A DNA stretch of 64,000 bases from Chloroflexota bacterium. Lineage in GTDB: Bacteria > Chloroflexota > UBA11872. Positions 26,113-36,400 of this stretch are shown here, in pieces (within the stretch, counting starts at the first letter, position 1; every line of letters starts with the position of its first letter). The stretch lies in NCBI GenBank assembly GCA_022826485.1, contig JAJDUU010000021.1, forward strand, positions 129,558 to 193,557, given 5' to 3'. Made by a program: the position numbers and the translations under genes. The notes under the pieces were generated by a model. The model made no database searches and was not told the origin of the DNA. It saw nothing but the letters and a program-made list of their open reading frames with translations.

Positions 26113-26181
26113 CCAACGAACGATTCCGTACGTGGTGAGCCGATGGACCTGTCATTCCGATGAAGCGCCTGCCGCCCGTCC

Positions 26182-26310
26182 GTCATTCCGGCGGAGAGCC
26201 TGCCCCGGACCTGATCCGGGGCCGGAATCCAGTCCGGGTCACCGGCGCGTCGTGCGAACCTGGACCCCGGCCCCGTATCGCGTACGAGGCAGGCTCTTCG
26301 CCGGGGTGAC
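26182..26310. repeat. composite palindromic element (REPIN-like), long-loop form
   Basis: Two inverted hairpins head to head: GTCATTCCGGC...GCCGGAATCCAG and CTGGACCCCGGC...GCCGGGGTGAC, joined by 27 bases. The loops are longer than in the other copies. The same plan occurs at 29994, 45885 and 49945. Confidence 0.75.
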
Positions 26311-26378
26311 GAGGGATCGTCCTGGATCGAGTGGCCCGCCGAAGCGGCTTGAACACCATTGACTTGCAACACAGATAC

Positions 26379-26455
26379 TCCGAACGCAGCGAGGAATCCA
26401 AGGGCATTGCGCCTGCTCCCCGCTCCTTAGATTCCTCGCCGAGCCTCGGAATGCC
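26379..26455. repeat. inverted repeat of the AACGCAG-GAGGAATC family
   Basis: TCCGAACGCAGCGAGGAATC and, 30 bases on, its partial complement ATTCCTCGCCGAGCCTCGGAATG. A second copy lies at 33212-33293. Confidence 0.65.
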
Positions 26456-26540
26456 AGGGTGGGGAGTGGCGATGAGCTGCGCGGTGGAGGCTCCCGCGCC
26501 GTATCGAGTGCGGGGGTGAAGGGATACCAAGGGATGCGGC

Positions 26541-27125
26541 AATTTCGTCCCCTCATCCCAACCTTCTCCCCAAGGGAGAAGGAGCCGGGCGACCTGCCGG
26601 ATCGGCGATGCCGTTGCCCGAACTCTCCAGTTGCCGCCCACCCGAGCCGGAAGGGACGGTCCGGTTCCCTCTCCCTGTGGGAGAGGGCTAGAGCCTGCCA
26701 CTTACCGCACCCGGGGGGCGAGGATTCCACGCGTCGCGGCAGTTTCGTCCCCTCATCCCAGCCTTCTCCCCAAGGGAGAAGGAGCCGGGCGACCTGCCGG
26801 ATCGGCGATGGCGTTGTCCAAACTCTCCAGTCGCCGCCCACTCGATCCGGAAGGGACGGTCCGGTTCCCTCTCCCTGTGGGAGAGGGCTAGAGCCTGCCA
26901 CTTACCGCACCCGGGGGGCGAGGATTCCACGCGTCGCGGCAATTTCGTCCCCTCATCCCAACCTTCTCCCCAAGGGAGAAGGAGCCGGACGACCTGCCGG
27001 ATTGGCGATGCCGTTGCCCAAACTCTCCAGTTGCCACCCACGCGAGCCGGATGAGTCGGTCCGGTTCCCTCTCCCATGGGGAGAGGGATAGAGCCTGCCC
27101 CGTACCGCGATACGGGGGTGAGGGG
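26541..27125. repeat. three-copy tandem repeat of 200 bp
   Basis: Copies begin at 26541, 26741 and 26941, an exact 200-base period; the third loses similarity near 27100. Each carries CCTTCTCCCCAAGGGAGAAGG and CCCTCTCCCTGTGGGAGAGGG palindromes, a GCCGCCCAC-type spacer and GAGCCTGCC. Apparent frames through it are artefacts. From 26085 to 27149 I see no gene, only repeats. Confidence 0.9.
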
Positions 27126-27149
27126 ATCCGGCGCGGCTACCATGCCTCC

Positions 27150-30100
27150 ATGCCGCGGCTGACGACCGCCGTCGAAACCTACTTCCAAGACCTGCGGCGC
27201 ATCCGCGCCTCGGGCGGCGCCACGGCCGAAACCTCCCGCTACACCCCGCTGGAGAACCTGCTCAACGCGGTCGGCGGCAGCCTCAGACCCAAGGTGTTTT
27301 GCATTGGGCAACTGGCGAACCTGGGCGCCGGCCATCCCGACTGCGGCCTCTTCGCCGCCAGGCAGGTCCAGCGCGGCACGCCGCGCGAAGGGCAAACGCC
27401 CGAGCACGGCGTGGTCGAAGTCAAGCCCCTGGACGACGACGCCTGGCTCACCGCCGAGGGCGAGCAGGTCAGCAAGTATTGGGGTCGCTATCGCCTGGTC
27501 CTGGTCACCAACTACCGCGACTTCGTGCTCGTCGGCGACGACGCGGCGGGAATGCCGGCCAAGCTGGAAACCTTCCGGCTAGCCGCCGACGCGGAGGACT
27601 TCGACCGAATGCTGGAGAAGCCGCGAGCCTTTGCCAACCAGGTCGGCGCGGGTCTGATCGAATACCTGCTGCGCGTGCTCAAGCACCGCGCCGTGCTGGC
27701 CGAGCCCAGGGATCTCGCCTGGTTGCTCGCCTCGTATGCCCGCGACGGCCTGGCGCGGGTCGAGGCGGCCGGCGACGCTCCGTCCCTGGCGGCCGTGCGC
27801 GGGGCGCTGGAAGAAGCGCTGGGCGTCAGGTTCGAGGGGGATCGCGGCGCGGCGTTCTTCCGTTCCACGCTGGTGCAAACGCTCTTTTACGGCGTCTTTT
27901 CCGCCTGGGTGCTGTGGGCGCGCCAGGCTTCGCCGCCGTCGGGCGCGTTCGACTGGCGCACGGCCGTCTGGCACCTGCGCGCGCCGGTGCTGCGGGCGCT
28001 GTTCCAGCAGCTTTCGGATCCCGGCCGCCTGCAACCCCTCGGCCTGGTCGAGGTGTTGGACTGGACCAACGCCGCGCTCGACCGCGTGGACCAGGGCGCC
28101 TTCTTCGCCCGCTTCAACGAGGGCGAGGCGGTGCCCTATTTCTACGAGCCGTTCCTGCAGGAGTTCGACCCGGCTCTGCGCAGGCAGCTGGGCGTCTGGT
28201 ACACGCCGTCCGAGGTGGTGCGGTACATGGTGGCGCGGGTGGACCGCGCGCTGCGGGACGACCTGGGAATCGCCGACGGGCTGGCGGCGGAGAACGTCTA
28301 CGTGCTCGATCCCTGCTGCGGCACCGGCGCCTACCTGGCGGAAGTCCTGCGCCGCATCGCCGCCAACCTTCAGGACCGGGGCCTGGGCGCGCTGACCGGG
28401 GCGCACGTCAAGCGGGCGGCGCTGGATCGGGTGTTCGGTTTCGAGATCATGCCCGCGCCGTTCGTGGTGGCCCACCTGCAAGTCGGGCTGACCATGCAGG
28501 ACCTCGACGCGCCGCTGGCCGAGGACGGCGACGAGCGCGCCGGCGTCTTTCTCACCAACGCGCTCACCGGCTGGGAGCCCACGGTGCAGAAGCCGCTGCC
28601 GTTTCCCGAGTTGGAGGAAGAACGCGACCGCGCCGAACGGGTCAAGCAGGACACGCCGATCCTCGTGATCCTGGGCAATCCGCCCTACAACGGCTTCGCG
28701 GGCATGGCCGTGGACGAGGAACGGGAGCTGTCTACGGCCTACCGCACGACCCGGCGCGTACGGCGACCCGAGGGCCAGGGGCTGAACGACCTCTACGTGC
28801 GCTTCTTCCGCATGGCCGAGCGCCGCATCGCCGAGAAGACGGGCCAAGGCGTGGTCTGCTTCATCTCCAACTACTCGTGGCTGGACGGGCTGTCGTTCAC
28901 CGGAATGCGTGAGCGCTACTTGGAAGCCTTCGACGAAATTCGGATCGACAATCTTCACGGCGACCGGATCATCTCCGAGTACGCGCCGGACGGTCGGACG
29001 AGCGAAACCGTCTTTGCGCTTGGCGGGCAGTCACCGGGAATCAGAATCGGTACGGCTATTGCCTTGCTCTCTAAGTCGGGCACAGCGGAGACATCACCTG
29101 TTGAGACACAGATCCGGTATCGCGACTTTCATCAGGCACGAGCGGAAGAGCGGCGGCAGGCGCTGTTGGCGAGCCTGGACGACACTGAAATGGATTCGGG
29201 CTATTCCACGCTCGAGCCCGAACTGCGGCTTGGTCTGCCATTCAAGCCGATGGCCGTCAGCCAAGACTGGTTCGATTGGCCGGCGCTGACGGACTTGTTT
29301 CCAACTTCATTTCCCGGCGTCAAGACTAGCCGTGACGCCTTTCTGGTCGATGCCGACCTCGATCGGCTCAAGGCGCGCCTTGCCGATTACTTCGACCCGG
29401 AGTTGCGCCACGATGAGATCACGGGGCGCTATCCGGGCGTGATGCAGAGCACGCGCCGGTTCAATGCCGCCGTGGTCCGCGACGCGCTGCTCCGACGCAG
29501 CGGGCCGACGGAAAGCGGCTTCGTCCAGTACGCGTACCGACCGTTCGACACCCGCTGGCTCTACTGGGAAGCCGACACCAAGCTGTTGGATGAGAAGCGT
29601 GCCGAATACATGCCGCACGTCTTCGCGAGAAACCTGTGGCTGGTCACCCAGCAGAAACCGCGCCGGGAATGGTCACCGCCACAGGTCACCTCGTATCTCG
29701 GCTGCATCGACTTGATGGATAGGAGCGCTACTTGCGTTCCCGCCTGGCTCCGCGAAGACGCCCTGGGAACCGACGGCAGCGGAGAAATCCCCCGCCGCCC
29801 CAACCTGTCGCCTGCTGCCCGCCGCTACCTAGACCGCTTGGGCCTGGGTGTCGAGGACCTCTTCAACCACGTCCTGGCCGTGCTGCACGATCCCGCCTAC
29901 CGCGAGGCCAACGCCGGCGCGCTGCGCATGGAATGGCCCCGCATCCCGCTCCCCGGCTGGGCAGAGCTGTCGGTCAGTCCGGCCGCCCCCTCCGTCATTC
30001 CGGTGAAAACCGGAATCCAGGGTCCGCAGCGTCCCGCGCCCGAGGACTGGATACCGGCCTCCGCCGGTATGACTGAGGGAAGGGCCGCTGCCGGTGTCAC

Positions 30101-30665
30101 GTCTTCCCACCAGGCGCCGCGCGTCGAGCACGCAGATTCCCCTGCCGAACAAGCCGCCCAAACCCTGGCCGCCTCCGCCGCACGCGGGCGCGAGCTGGCC
30201 GCCCTGCTGGACTCCGACACGCCCGTCCCCGGCGTCACCACCGGCCAACTCCGCCCCGAGATCGCCGCCATCGCCGTGCCCGCCACCACCCACGGCGGCA
30301 ACATGACCGGCGACGACTTCGCCCTCACCGCCGGCTGGGGTCACTTCGGCAACAGCCAGGCCGTCATGCCCGGCCAGGGCCGCACGGTCGAACGTGCCTA
30401 CACCCAAGCCGAACGCGAGGCGCTTGGCGATGCCATCGACACCATCGGCGACAGGACTTTCGACATCTACCTCAACGACCGCGCCTACTGGCGCAACGTC
30501 CCCGCCGCCGACTGGCGCTACAAGCTCGGTGGCTACCAGGTCCTCAAGAAGTGGCTCTCCTACCGCGAGCAAACCATCCTCGACCGCCCGCTGCGTCCCG
30601 AGGAAGTCCAGCACTTCACCGACACCGCGCGGCGGATTGCGGCGATCCACCTTCTGGGAAAATAG
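27150..30665 (+). CDS. type IIG-like restriction-modification enzyme (nuclease + N6-adenine methyltransferase)
   Basis: A 1171-residue single-chain enzyme. The N-terminal 200 residues have a PD-(D/E)XK pattern: PDCGLFA, then GVVEVKPLDDD (E-x-K near residue 91). The methyltransferase core follows: SAM motif I VLDPCCGTGAYL (about 385-396) and motif IV NPPYNGF (about 510-516), which marks an N6-adenine class. Downstream regions fit target recognition. No helicase motifs are present, which separates it from type ISP enzymes. ATG 27150 is chosen since sequence upstream is repeat. Residues about 949-975 are encoded by a composite palindromic element (29994-30073) kept in frame. It lies in an accessory island with HicBA and a HEPN-like protein. 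Confidence 0.85.
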   Translation: MPRLTTAVETYFQDLRRIRASGGATAETSRYTPLENLLNAVGGSLRPKVFCIGQLANLGAGHPDCGLFAARQVQRGTPREGQTPEHGVVEVKPLDDDAWLTAEGEQVSKYWGRYRLVLVTNYRDFVLVGDDAAGMPAKLETFRLAADAEDFDRMLEKPRAFANQVGAGLIEYLLRVLKHRAVLAEPRDLAWLLASYARDGLARVEAAGDAPSLAAVRGALEEALGVRFEGDRGAAFFRSTLVQTLFYGVFSAWVLWARQASPPSGAFDWRTAVWHLRAPVLRALFQQLSDPGRLQPLGLVEVLDWTNAALDRVDQGAFFARFNEGEAVPYFYEPFLQEFDPALRRQLGVWYTPSEVVRYMVARVDRALRDDLGIADGLAAENVYVLDPCCGTGAYLAEVLRRIAANLQDRGLGALTGAHVKRAALDRVFGFEIMPAPFVVAHLQVGLTMQDLDAPLAEDGDERAGVFLTNALTGWEPTVQKPLPFPELEEERDRAERVKQDTPILVILGNPPYNGFAGMAVDEERELSTAYRTTRRVRRPEGQGLNDLYVRFFRMAERRIAEKTGQGVVCFISNYSWLDGLSFTGMRERYLEAFDEIRIDNLHGDRIISEYAPDGRTSETVFALGGQSPGIRIGTAIALLSKSGTAETSPVETQIRYRDFHQARAEERRQALLASLDDTEMDSGYSTLEPELRLGLPFKPMAVSQDWFDWPALTDLFPTSFPGVKTSRDAFLVDADLDRLKARLADYFDPELRHDEITGRYPGVMQSTRRFNAAVVRDALLRRSGPTESGFVQYAYRPFDTRWLYWEADTKLLDEKRAEYMPHVFARNLWLVTQQKPRREWSPPQVTSYLGCIDLMDRSATCVPAWLREDALGTDGSGEIPRRPNLSPAARRYLDRLGLGVEDLFNHVLAVLHDPAYREANAGALRMEWPRIPLPGWAELSVSPAAPSVIPVKTGIQGPQRPAPEDWIPASAGMTEGRAAAGVTSSHQAPRVEHADSPAEQAAQTLAASAARGRELAALLDSDTPVPGVTTGQLRPEIAAIAVPATTHGGNMTGDDFALTAGWGHFGNSQAVMPGQGRTVERAYTQAEREALGDAIDTIGDRTFDIYLNDRAYWRNVPAADWRYKLGGYQVLKKWLSYREQTILDRPLRPEEVQHFTDTARRIAAIHLLGK
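29994..30073. repeat. composite palindromic element inside the methyltransferase gene
   Basis: GTCATTCCGG-TGAAAA-CCGGAATCCAG, 26 bases, then CTGGATACCGG-CCTCCG-CCGGTATGAC. The same architecture as the intergenic copies at 45885 and 49945, here translated as about 27 residues (VIPVKTGIQ ... WIPASAGMT) without breaking the frame. Confidence 0.85.
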
Positions 30666-30779
30666 TCGTGGACAGACGCAATCGACCACCGAAGATCCCG
30701 ACCCGCGCGCGAACGCGCGGCTTTAGGCGTACGAAAAAGCTGCGCCGGAATGCGAGCCTGCTAACCAGGAGGCCAGACC

Positions 30780-31001
30780 ATGCCTAGACAGATGACCGCG
30801 ATTATCGAGCGCGAAGGGGACTCCTACGTCGCGCTCTGTCCCGAACTGGATATCGCCAGCCAGGGCGTGAGCGTGTCCGAAGCTCGCGCCAATCTCAAGG
30901 AAGCACTCGAGCTCTTTTTCGAGGCGGCTTCTGCCGACGAGATTCAGCGCCGGCTTCATGATGAGGTCTATGTGACGCACGTCGAGGTGGCGGTTGGCTA
31001 G
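30780..31001 (+). CDS. hicB: HicB-family antitoxin
   Basis: A 73-residue HicB-type antitoxin: partial RNase-H-like fold with TAIIEREGDSYVALCPELDIASQG and the conserved EARANLKEALELFFE. There is no C-terminal DNA-binding extension, so autoregulation may be weak or use another site. AGGAGG precedes the ATG. Its last eight bases overlap the toxin start, the usual coupling of antitoxin and toxin. In type II HicBA systems HicB binds and blocks the mRNA-cleaving HicA. Confidence 0.88.
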   Translation: MPRQMTAIIEREGDSYVALCPELDIASQGVSVSEARANLKEALELFFEAASADEIQRRLHDEVYVTHVEVAVG

Positions 31002-31212
31002 GCTTCGAGTGCTGTCGGGTCGGGAGGTCTGCGCGATCCTGGCACGACATGGGTTCGCCGAAGTGCGACGCCGGGGCAGCCACATACTGATGCAAAGGGT
31101 CGACGGCCGGGATACGACCACCGTTCCGGTGCCGAACCACAGGGAACTCCGGACCGGAACGTTGAGGTCGATCATCCGACAATCGGGGCTGCCCAGGACG
31201 TTGTTCGAGTGA
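30994..31212 (+). CDS. hicA: HicA-family mRNA interferase toxin
   Basis: A 72-residue dsRNA-binding-fold toxin beginning at TTG 30994, inside the HicB stop region. The family line is clear: SGREVCAILARHGFAEVRRRGSHILMQR, with the catalytic His in GSHILM, then TVPVPNHRELRTGTLRSIIRQSGL. HicA cleaves mRNA at the ribosome when released from HicB. The pair lies between an R-M gene and a HEPN-like gene, a common setting for defence or stabilisation modules. Confidence 0.9.
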   Translation: MARLRVLSGREVCAILARHGFAEVRRRGSHILMQRVDGRDTTTVPVPNHRELRTGTLRSIIRQSGLPRTLFE

Positions 31213-31629
31213 GCAAGTATCCCGTGAGCCTCGTTGCGCAGCGGCAGCGAACGCCGGCAGCCAGGTCCGCCCCACGAGGTTGAATCATCGACAGGATTCC
31301 AGGGCAAGCCCAGAATGACGGAAGAGGAAACCGGCCTTGGCGACACGGCGCCCGCCTCCGTCATTCCCGTGAAGACGGGAATCCAGTCCGACTCCAGCTC
31401 CAAGGAATGCGGAGATGCTGTCTAAGGGAGGATGTGCCAGGGCCAGGCAGTTCTGCTTCACTCAGCGAAAGCACATTCTCCCGGTGGAAGTGTTTGACCA
31501 ACCACCACAGGCATTGGATCTGCGCACCTTCAGGACGCTGAGTGCTCCGGCAATGCGTGCAACGCTCTCGGTAAAGGAAACTAGAGACTCAGAAGGCCTA
31601 GCCCGAGAGTCGTAGAGGGAATTCTGAAC
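31213..31629. other. 417-base gap with two degenerate palindromic repeats
   Basis: It holds a degenerate hairpin at about 31293-31320 (GGATTCCAGGGCAAGCCCAGAATGACGG) and a clean one at 31360-31386 (GTCATTCCCG...CGGGAATCCAG). Short frames across it look like shadows. The base composition falls from about 31400 towards the next gene. No RNA gene recognised. Confidence 0.6.
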
Positions 31630-33048
31630 ATGCCCTACGAAGTATTCGACCTATTCTACCGGTGCTCCCAATTGCATGGAGCCCACTCCAGCTTGAAAGA
31701 TGCTGCTGATTGTTTCACCCAACTGACCCAACGGTACGGCGACGACATACCGGTACATCCGATCTCTCAAAAGTACGTTCACTGGATTGTTGCCATCGAT
31801 AGGAACGGAAACCAGAGGAACTTCTCGAATCTCGACTTGGAGAAGGCTGCCGAACTGTCCTTGGACCCCAAGTCATTCGCGGCTAAAGTGCCTGGAATTA
31901 CAACGTTTTCGCAGCTCGCGGGAATGTACTACGAAGCGTCAAGGCTAATACCAGCGTCGGGCGTCAACCTGAAAGGCATGTTTGACCACGAAGCCAAGGA
32001 GCGTCACTTCTGGACCTCGGACGCAGGCAAAGGCCAGGCATTGGTCTTCGCGCAGCAAGCGGCGTTTACCCTAGAGCTATCACTCAAGGCATATCTGGAA
32101 TCTCTCGGGACGGTGGCGTCACTAGATACTGCGGACATGTGGAAACTGCGGACGCACAAGCTCGTTGACCTATTCAAGCTACTCGCAGACGACGAGAAAC
32201 AGCAACTGGAAGAGTGGTGGAATCACTCGGACACAAAGAGAACCCACTTCCATGGGAGCTTTCGAGACTTCCTTTCCGAGAGCAACAGGCTTTACGAGAA
32301 ATGGCGGTACATCACCGACCTTACGTCCCCAGACCTGTCTATCGATTTACCGAAGCTGTTGAGCGCCTCCGAGTTCCTGTTGTCTGCCTCCAGACGGGTA
32401 TTCGAGGAAAACTCACCCATCAAGTTCAACGTCACGACGACAGTGCATCCGAGTCCCAATGTTGACGACGCAAGCCCGGCTCCTCGTGATGCAATGACCC
32501 TGGTGGAAGGTCGGGTGCGCACTATAAACATTCCCGACGGGTTTGACCCTTTCAGCATAGTCGAGCTTGTGATCGAATCTGATCACCAAAACGAAGATAT
32601 TGTTGCCCAGGTCCACAAGCGGTATGTTGGGAATTACTACGGCCTTGAGGGGAAACGCGTCACTCTGGCCGGCAGAGTCAGAGAAGATCAGCCGCACTTA
32701 CTGCTCCACCCCAATCACCTGGACGAATCTAAGATAGAAATTGGGTATGCTTTTGAGCGCCGCACGCTGAAAGGATCGATCTATGACTTCAGGATTGTCC
32801 ATCCCGCACATGGAAAACCTAAGAAAATACACCTTTCCCTCTGGGACGAAACCTATTTCACGCAGGTCGAGTGCTTCTTTGTGACGGATAAGGAGCGCGA
32901 CCAACTCAGGGAGTTCAATCCCGGCGACAAGATCCTGATAAGTGGTCGTGTAACGCTGCTGAACGGGCAGCCGGTCGTGTTGGTCCAGCCAACCTATATC
33001 GAGAGGGTCGTTGAAGAACGCGATGATCGGGAGGATGTGGCTCAGTAG
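31630..33048 (+). CDS. HEPN-like / OB-fold two-part protein of unknown function
   Basis: A 472-residue protein, visibly lower in GC than its neighbours. Residues about 100-235 are helical and resemble HEPN domains: ALVFAQQAAFTLELSLKAYLESLG, HKLVDLFKLLADDEKQQLEEW, and THFHGSFRDFLSESNRLYEKWRYITD; an R-x4-6-H catalytic motif is not exact, although KRTHFHGSF is close. Residues about 280-465 contain two segments with the OB-fold pattern (LAGRVREDQPHLLLHPNH and ILISGRVTLLNGQPVVLVQP), suggesting nucleic-acid binding. The N-terminal 100 residues are unassigned. It sits beside R-M and HicBA genes, so a defence or RNA-related role is plausible. I recognise no named family. Confidence 0.55.
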   Translation: MPYEVFDLFYRCSQLHGAHSSLKDAADCFTQLTQRYGDDIPVHPISQKYVHWIVAIDRNGNQRNFSNLDLEKAAELSLDPKSFAAKVPGITTFSQLAGMYYEASRLIPASGVNLKGMFDHEAKERHFWTSDAGKGQALVFAQQAAFTLELSLKAYLESLGTVASLDTADMWKLRTHKLVDLFKLLADDEKQQLEEWWNHSDTKRTHFHGSFRDFLSESNRLYEKWRYITDLTSPDLSIDLPKLLSASEFLLSASRRVFEENSPIKFNVTTTVHPSPNVDDASPAPRDAMTLVEGRVRTINIPDGFDPFSIVELVIESDHQNEDIVAQVHKRYVGNYYGLEGKRVTLAGRVREDQPHLLLHPNHLDESKIEIGYAFERRTLKGSIYDFRIVHPAHGKPKKIHLSLWDETYFTQVECFFVTDKERDQLREFNPGDKILISGRVTLLNGQPVVLVQPTYIERVVEERDDREDVAQ

Positions 33049-33211
33049 GATACTCAGCTGCCCGATGGCCGCAATCGAGCCCAGCTAGTCTGGCGCGGCA
33101 AGCCGCCGGACGACGCGGCCGCGATCGAACGTCTGAGAGTCCTCGCCTGCGGCTCGGAATGACTGGTTGGGGCGCGTGGCATGACAGGTGGCGCCGCTCC
33201 GAACCGGACTG

Positions 33212-33293
33212 GTCATTCCGAACGCAGTGAGGAATCTAAGGACGCTGCGCCTTCTTCCCTGCCCCTTAGATTTCTCGCTTCGCTCGAAATGAC
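33212..33293. repeat. inverted repeat of the AACGCAG-GAGGAATC family, copy 2
   Basis: GTCATTCCGAACGCAGTGAGGAATC ... TTTCTCGCTTCGCTCGAAATGAC, the better-preserved relative of 26379-26455. The ends are complementary. Confidence 0.7.
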
Positions 33294-33297
33294 AATG

Positions 33298-33366
33298 GTG
33301 GCCCACGCTGCGGGCAGCGTGGGACCGGCCCGAGTCGAATCCCACGCTGCGCGCAGCGCGGGCCAC
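33298..33366. repeat. GTGGCCCACGCTG repeat, copy 1
   Basis: A pair of CCACGCTGC-containing hairpins enclosed by GTGGCCC and GGGCCAC ends. A close copy is at 50084-50156. Together with the preceding repeat it fills the 382 bases between the HEPN-like gene and the helicase; I see no gene there. Confidence 0.7.
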
Positions 33367-33430
33367 TGGGCCGCATTCCGTAGGATTGAAGCCGGCCGCG
33401 GATAGCCGGCTGGACCTGAAACCGGTGGTC

Positions 33431-36400
33431 ATGGCGACGACGTCGATTGCTCCCACGAGCCTGGTCGACGGCTTTTGCCCCACGGTGCGGGATTGGTTCC
33501 TGGAGCGCTTTGGCGCGCCGACGGATGCGCAGGCGGCGGGGTGGCCCGCGATCATGAGCGGGCGCGACACGCTGCTGGCGGCGCCGACCGGGTCGGGCAA
33601 AACGTTGGCCGCGTTCATGGCCGGGATCGACCGGCTGGTGCGCGAGGCGGAGGCCGGCGCCCTGGAGGCCGAGACCTCGATCGTCTACGTGTCGCCGTTG
33701 AAGGCGCTGAGCAACGATATTCAGCGCAACCTGGAGGAGCCCCTGGAGGGCATCCGCCGGCGCGCGATCGAGGAGGGTCGAGAGCCTCCGGCGATTCGCA
33801 CGGGCCTACGCACCGGCGACACGACCGCCAACGAGCGGCAGCAGATGGTGCGCCGGCCGCCGCACATCCTCATCACCACGCCGGAGTCGCTGTATCTGAT
33901 GGTCACCGCCCAGCGCAGCCGCGAGACGCTGCGCGGCGTGACCACCGTGATCGTCGACGAGATCCACGCCCTGGCCCGCGACCGCCGCGGCTCGCACCTG
34001 GCGCTCACGTTGGCGCGGCTGGACCACATTGCCGACGCGCGGCCCCAGCGCGTCGGGCTGTCAGCCACGCAACGACCCATCGACGAAATCGCCCGGTTCC
34101 TGACGGGCATGGACCCGGATGCGGCGCCGCGACCCTGCGACGTCGTGGTCCTCGGGCACCAGCGCCACCTGGAGCTGGCCATCGAGGCGCCGCCCACCGA
34201 CCTGGAAGCCGTGGCGCCGCGGGAGCAGTGGGGCGAAATCTACGACCGCCTGGCCGAGTTGGTGACCGGACACCGCACGACGCTGGTGTTCGTGAACACG
34301 CGCACCCTGTCGGAGCGGGTGGCCCACAACCTGGCCGAGCGGCTGGGCGACGACGCGGTGGCGAGCCACCACGGCAGCCTGTCCAAAGAGCGCCGGCAAC
34401 GCGTCGAGCAGCGGCTGAAGGCCGGCGACCTCAAGGCGCTGGTGGCCACGGCCTCGCTGGAGCTCGGCATCGACATCGGCAGCATCGACCTGGTGTGCCA
34501 GATCGGATCGCCGCGCAGCATGGCGACGTTCCTGCAGCGCATCGGGCGCTCCGGTCACGCGCTCGGTCTGCGTCCCCACGGGCGGCTGTTCCCGACGACC
34601 CGGGACGAGTTGATCGAGGCCGCGGCGCTGATTCGGGGAGTCCGCGCGGGCCGGCTGGACCGCATTCATATCCCCGAGGCGCCGCGCGATGTCCTGGCGC
34701 AGCAGATCGTGGCCGAGTGCGCCTGCGAGGACTGGTCTGAGGACGCGCTGTTCGACCTCATGCGCACCGCCCAGCCGTACGCGGAGCTCGCGCGCAGCAA
34801 CTTCGATGAAATCGTCGAGATGCTGGCGCGGGGAATCGGCGAAGGCGCCGGCCGGTCGGCGCCGCTCGTCCACTGGGACCGGATTCACGGGGACGTGCGG
34901 GGACAGCGGGGCGCGCGCCTGGCCGCCGTCATGAACGGCGGGACGATTCCCGAGACGGGCGACTACCAGGTCGTCGCCGAGCCCGACGACGCGGTGGTCG
35001 GCTCGGTGAACGAGGACTTCGCCATGGAGAGCATGGCGGGCGACATCTTTCTGCTGGGCAGCACCTCGTGGCGCATTCGCCGCGTCGAGCAGAGCACCGT
35101 GCGCGTGGTGGACGCCCAGGGCGCGCCGCCCACGATCCCCTTCTGGCTCGGCGAGGCGCCGGGTCGAACGCGAGAGCTGTCGCAGGAGGTCGGTCGGTTG
35201 CGCCGCGACATCGTGGACGGACTCGACGATCCGGCCGCCCTGCGGGCGCGGCTGCAATTCGAGTGCGCCGTGCCGCCGACCGCGGCGGCGCAGATGGTCG
35301 ACTACGTGCGCGTGACGCGCGACGGCCTGGGGCTAGTCCCGTCCGACCGCGACGTCGTCTACGAGCGATTCTTCGACGACTCGGGCGGCATGCAGCTGGT
35401 GGTGCACGCGCCGTTCGGCCAGCGCGTCAACCGCGCCTGGGGGCTGGCGCTGCGCAAGCGGTTTTGCGTGCGCTTCGACTTCGAGCTGCAGGCCGCGGCC
35501 AACGACGACGCGATCCTGCTTTCGCTGGGTCCGCAGCACTCGTTTCCCCTCGAGGAGACCTTTCGCTACGTCACCTCGGCCAACGTCGCGAAATCGCTCC
35601 AGCAGGCGATTCTCTACGTGCCGCTGTTCCCGACCCGCTGGCGCTGGAACGTCACGCGCGCGCTCGCTGTGGCGCGGCAGCGCGGCGGGAAGCGCGTGCC
35701 GCCGTATCTTCAGCGCCTGCGATCGGACGATCTGCTGGCCGCCGTATTTCCCGAGCAAGTCGGCTGCCAGGAGAACGTCACCGGCCCCCTGGAGGTGCCG
35801 GACCATCCCCTGATCGAGCAGACGGTGCAGGACTGCCTCACGGAGGCGATGGACCTGCCGGAGCTGGTGCGCATCCTGGAGCGGATCGAGGCGGGCGAGA
35901 TCCGCCTGCACGCCCGGGACACCGTCGAGCCCTCGCCGATGGCGCATGAGATCGTGAGCGGCCGGCCCTACACCTACCTCGACGACGCGCCGATCGAGGA
36001 GCGGCGCACGCGAGCCGTGAGCTTGCGGCGGGCGCTGCCCGAGAGCGCCAGGGACCTGGGCGCATTGGACGCCGACGCCATCGCGCAGGTCGCCGAGGAG
36101 GCCTGGCCGGATCCCCGCGATGCCGAGGACGTGCACGACGCGCTGCTCGGCCTGGTGGCCGTTGCGGAACCGGTGGTCGGCGATTGGCTCGACTGGCTCC
36201 ACGAGCTGTCCGCGGCGGGCCGCGCGCTCAATCTCTCGATCGGCGACACGGTCCTGTGGTCGGCGGCGGAGCACCTCCCAGCCCTGCGGCTGCTCTACCC
36301 CGCAGAAGCGGTTCCGAACGTGCGGCTGCCATCCCGCGCCGAGCTTCCGGTTGACGACCGCGAATCGGCCCGCCGGCTGCTGCTCCGGGGACATTCCGAG

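Noticed and set aside
26541-27125. CRISPR array
   Set aside because: Unit length 200 bases, near-identical throughout, without short repeat/spacer alternation.
27051-27149. N-terminal extension of the R-M enzyme
   Set aside because: The residues before ATG 27150 are encoded by the last unit of the repeat array and are not family-like.
32165-32465. Small frames inside the HEPN-like gene
   Set aside because: They lie within the 472-residue frame, without ribosome sites.
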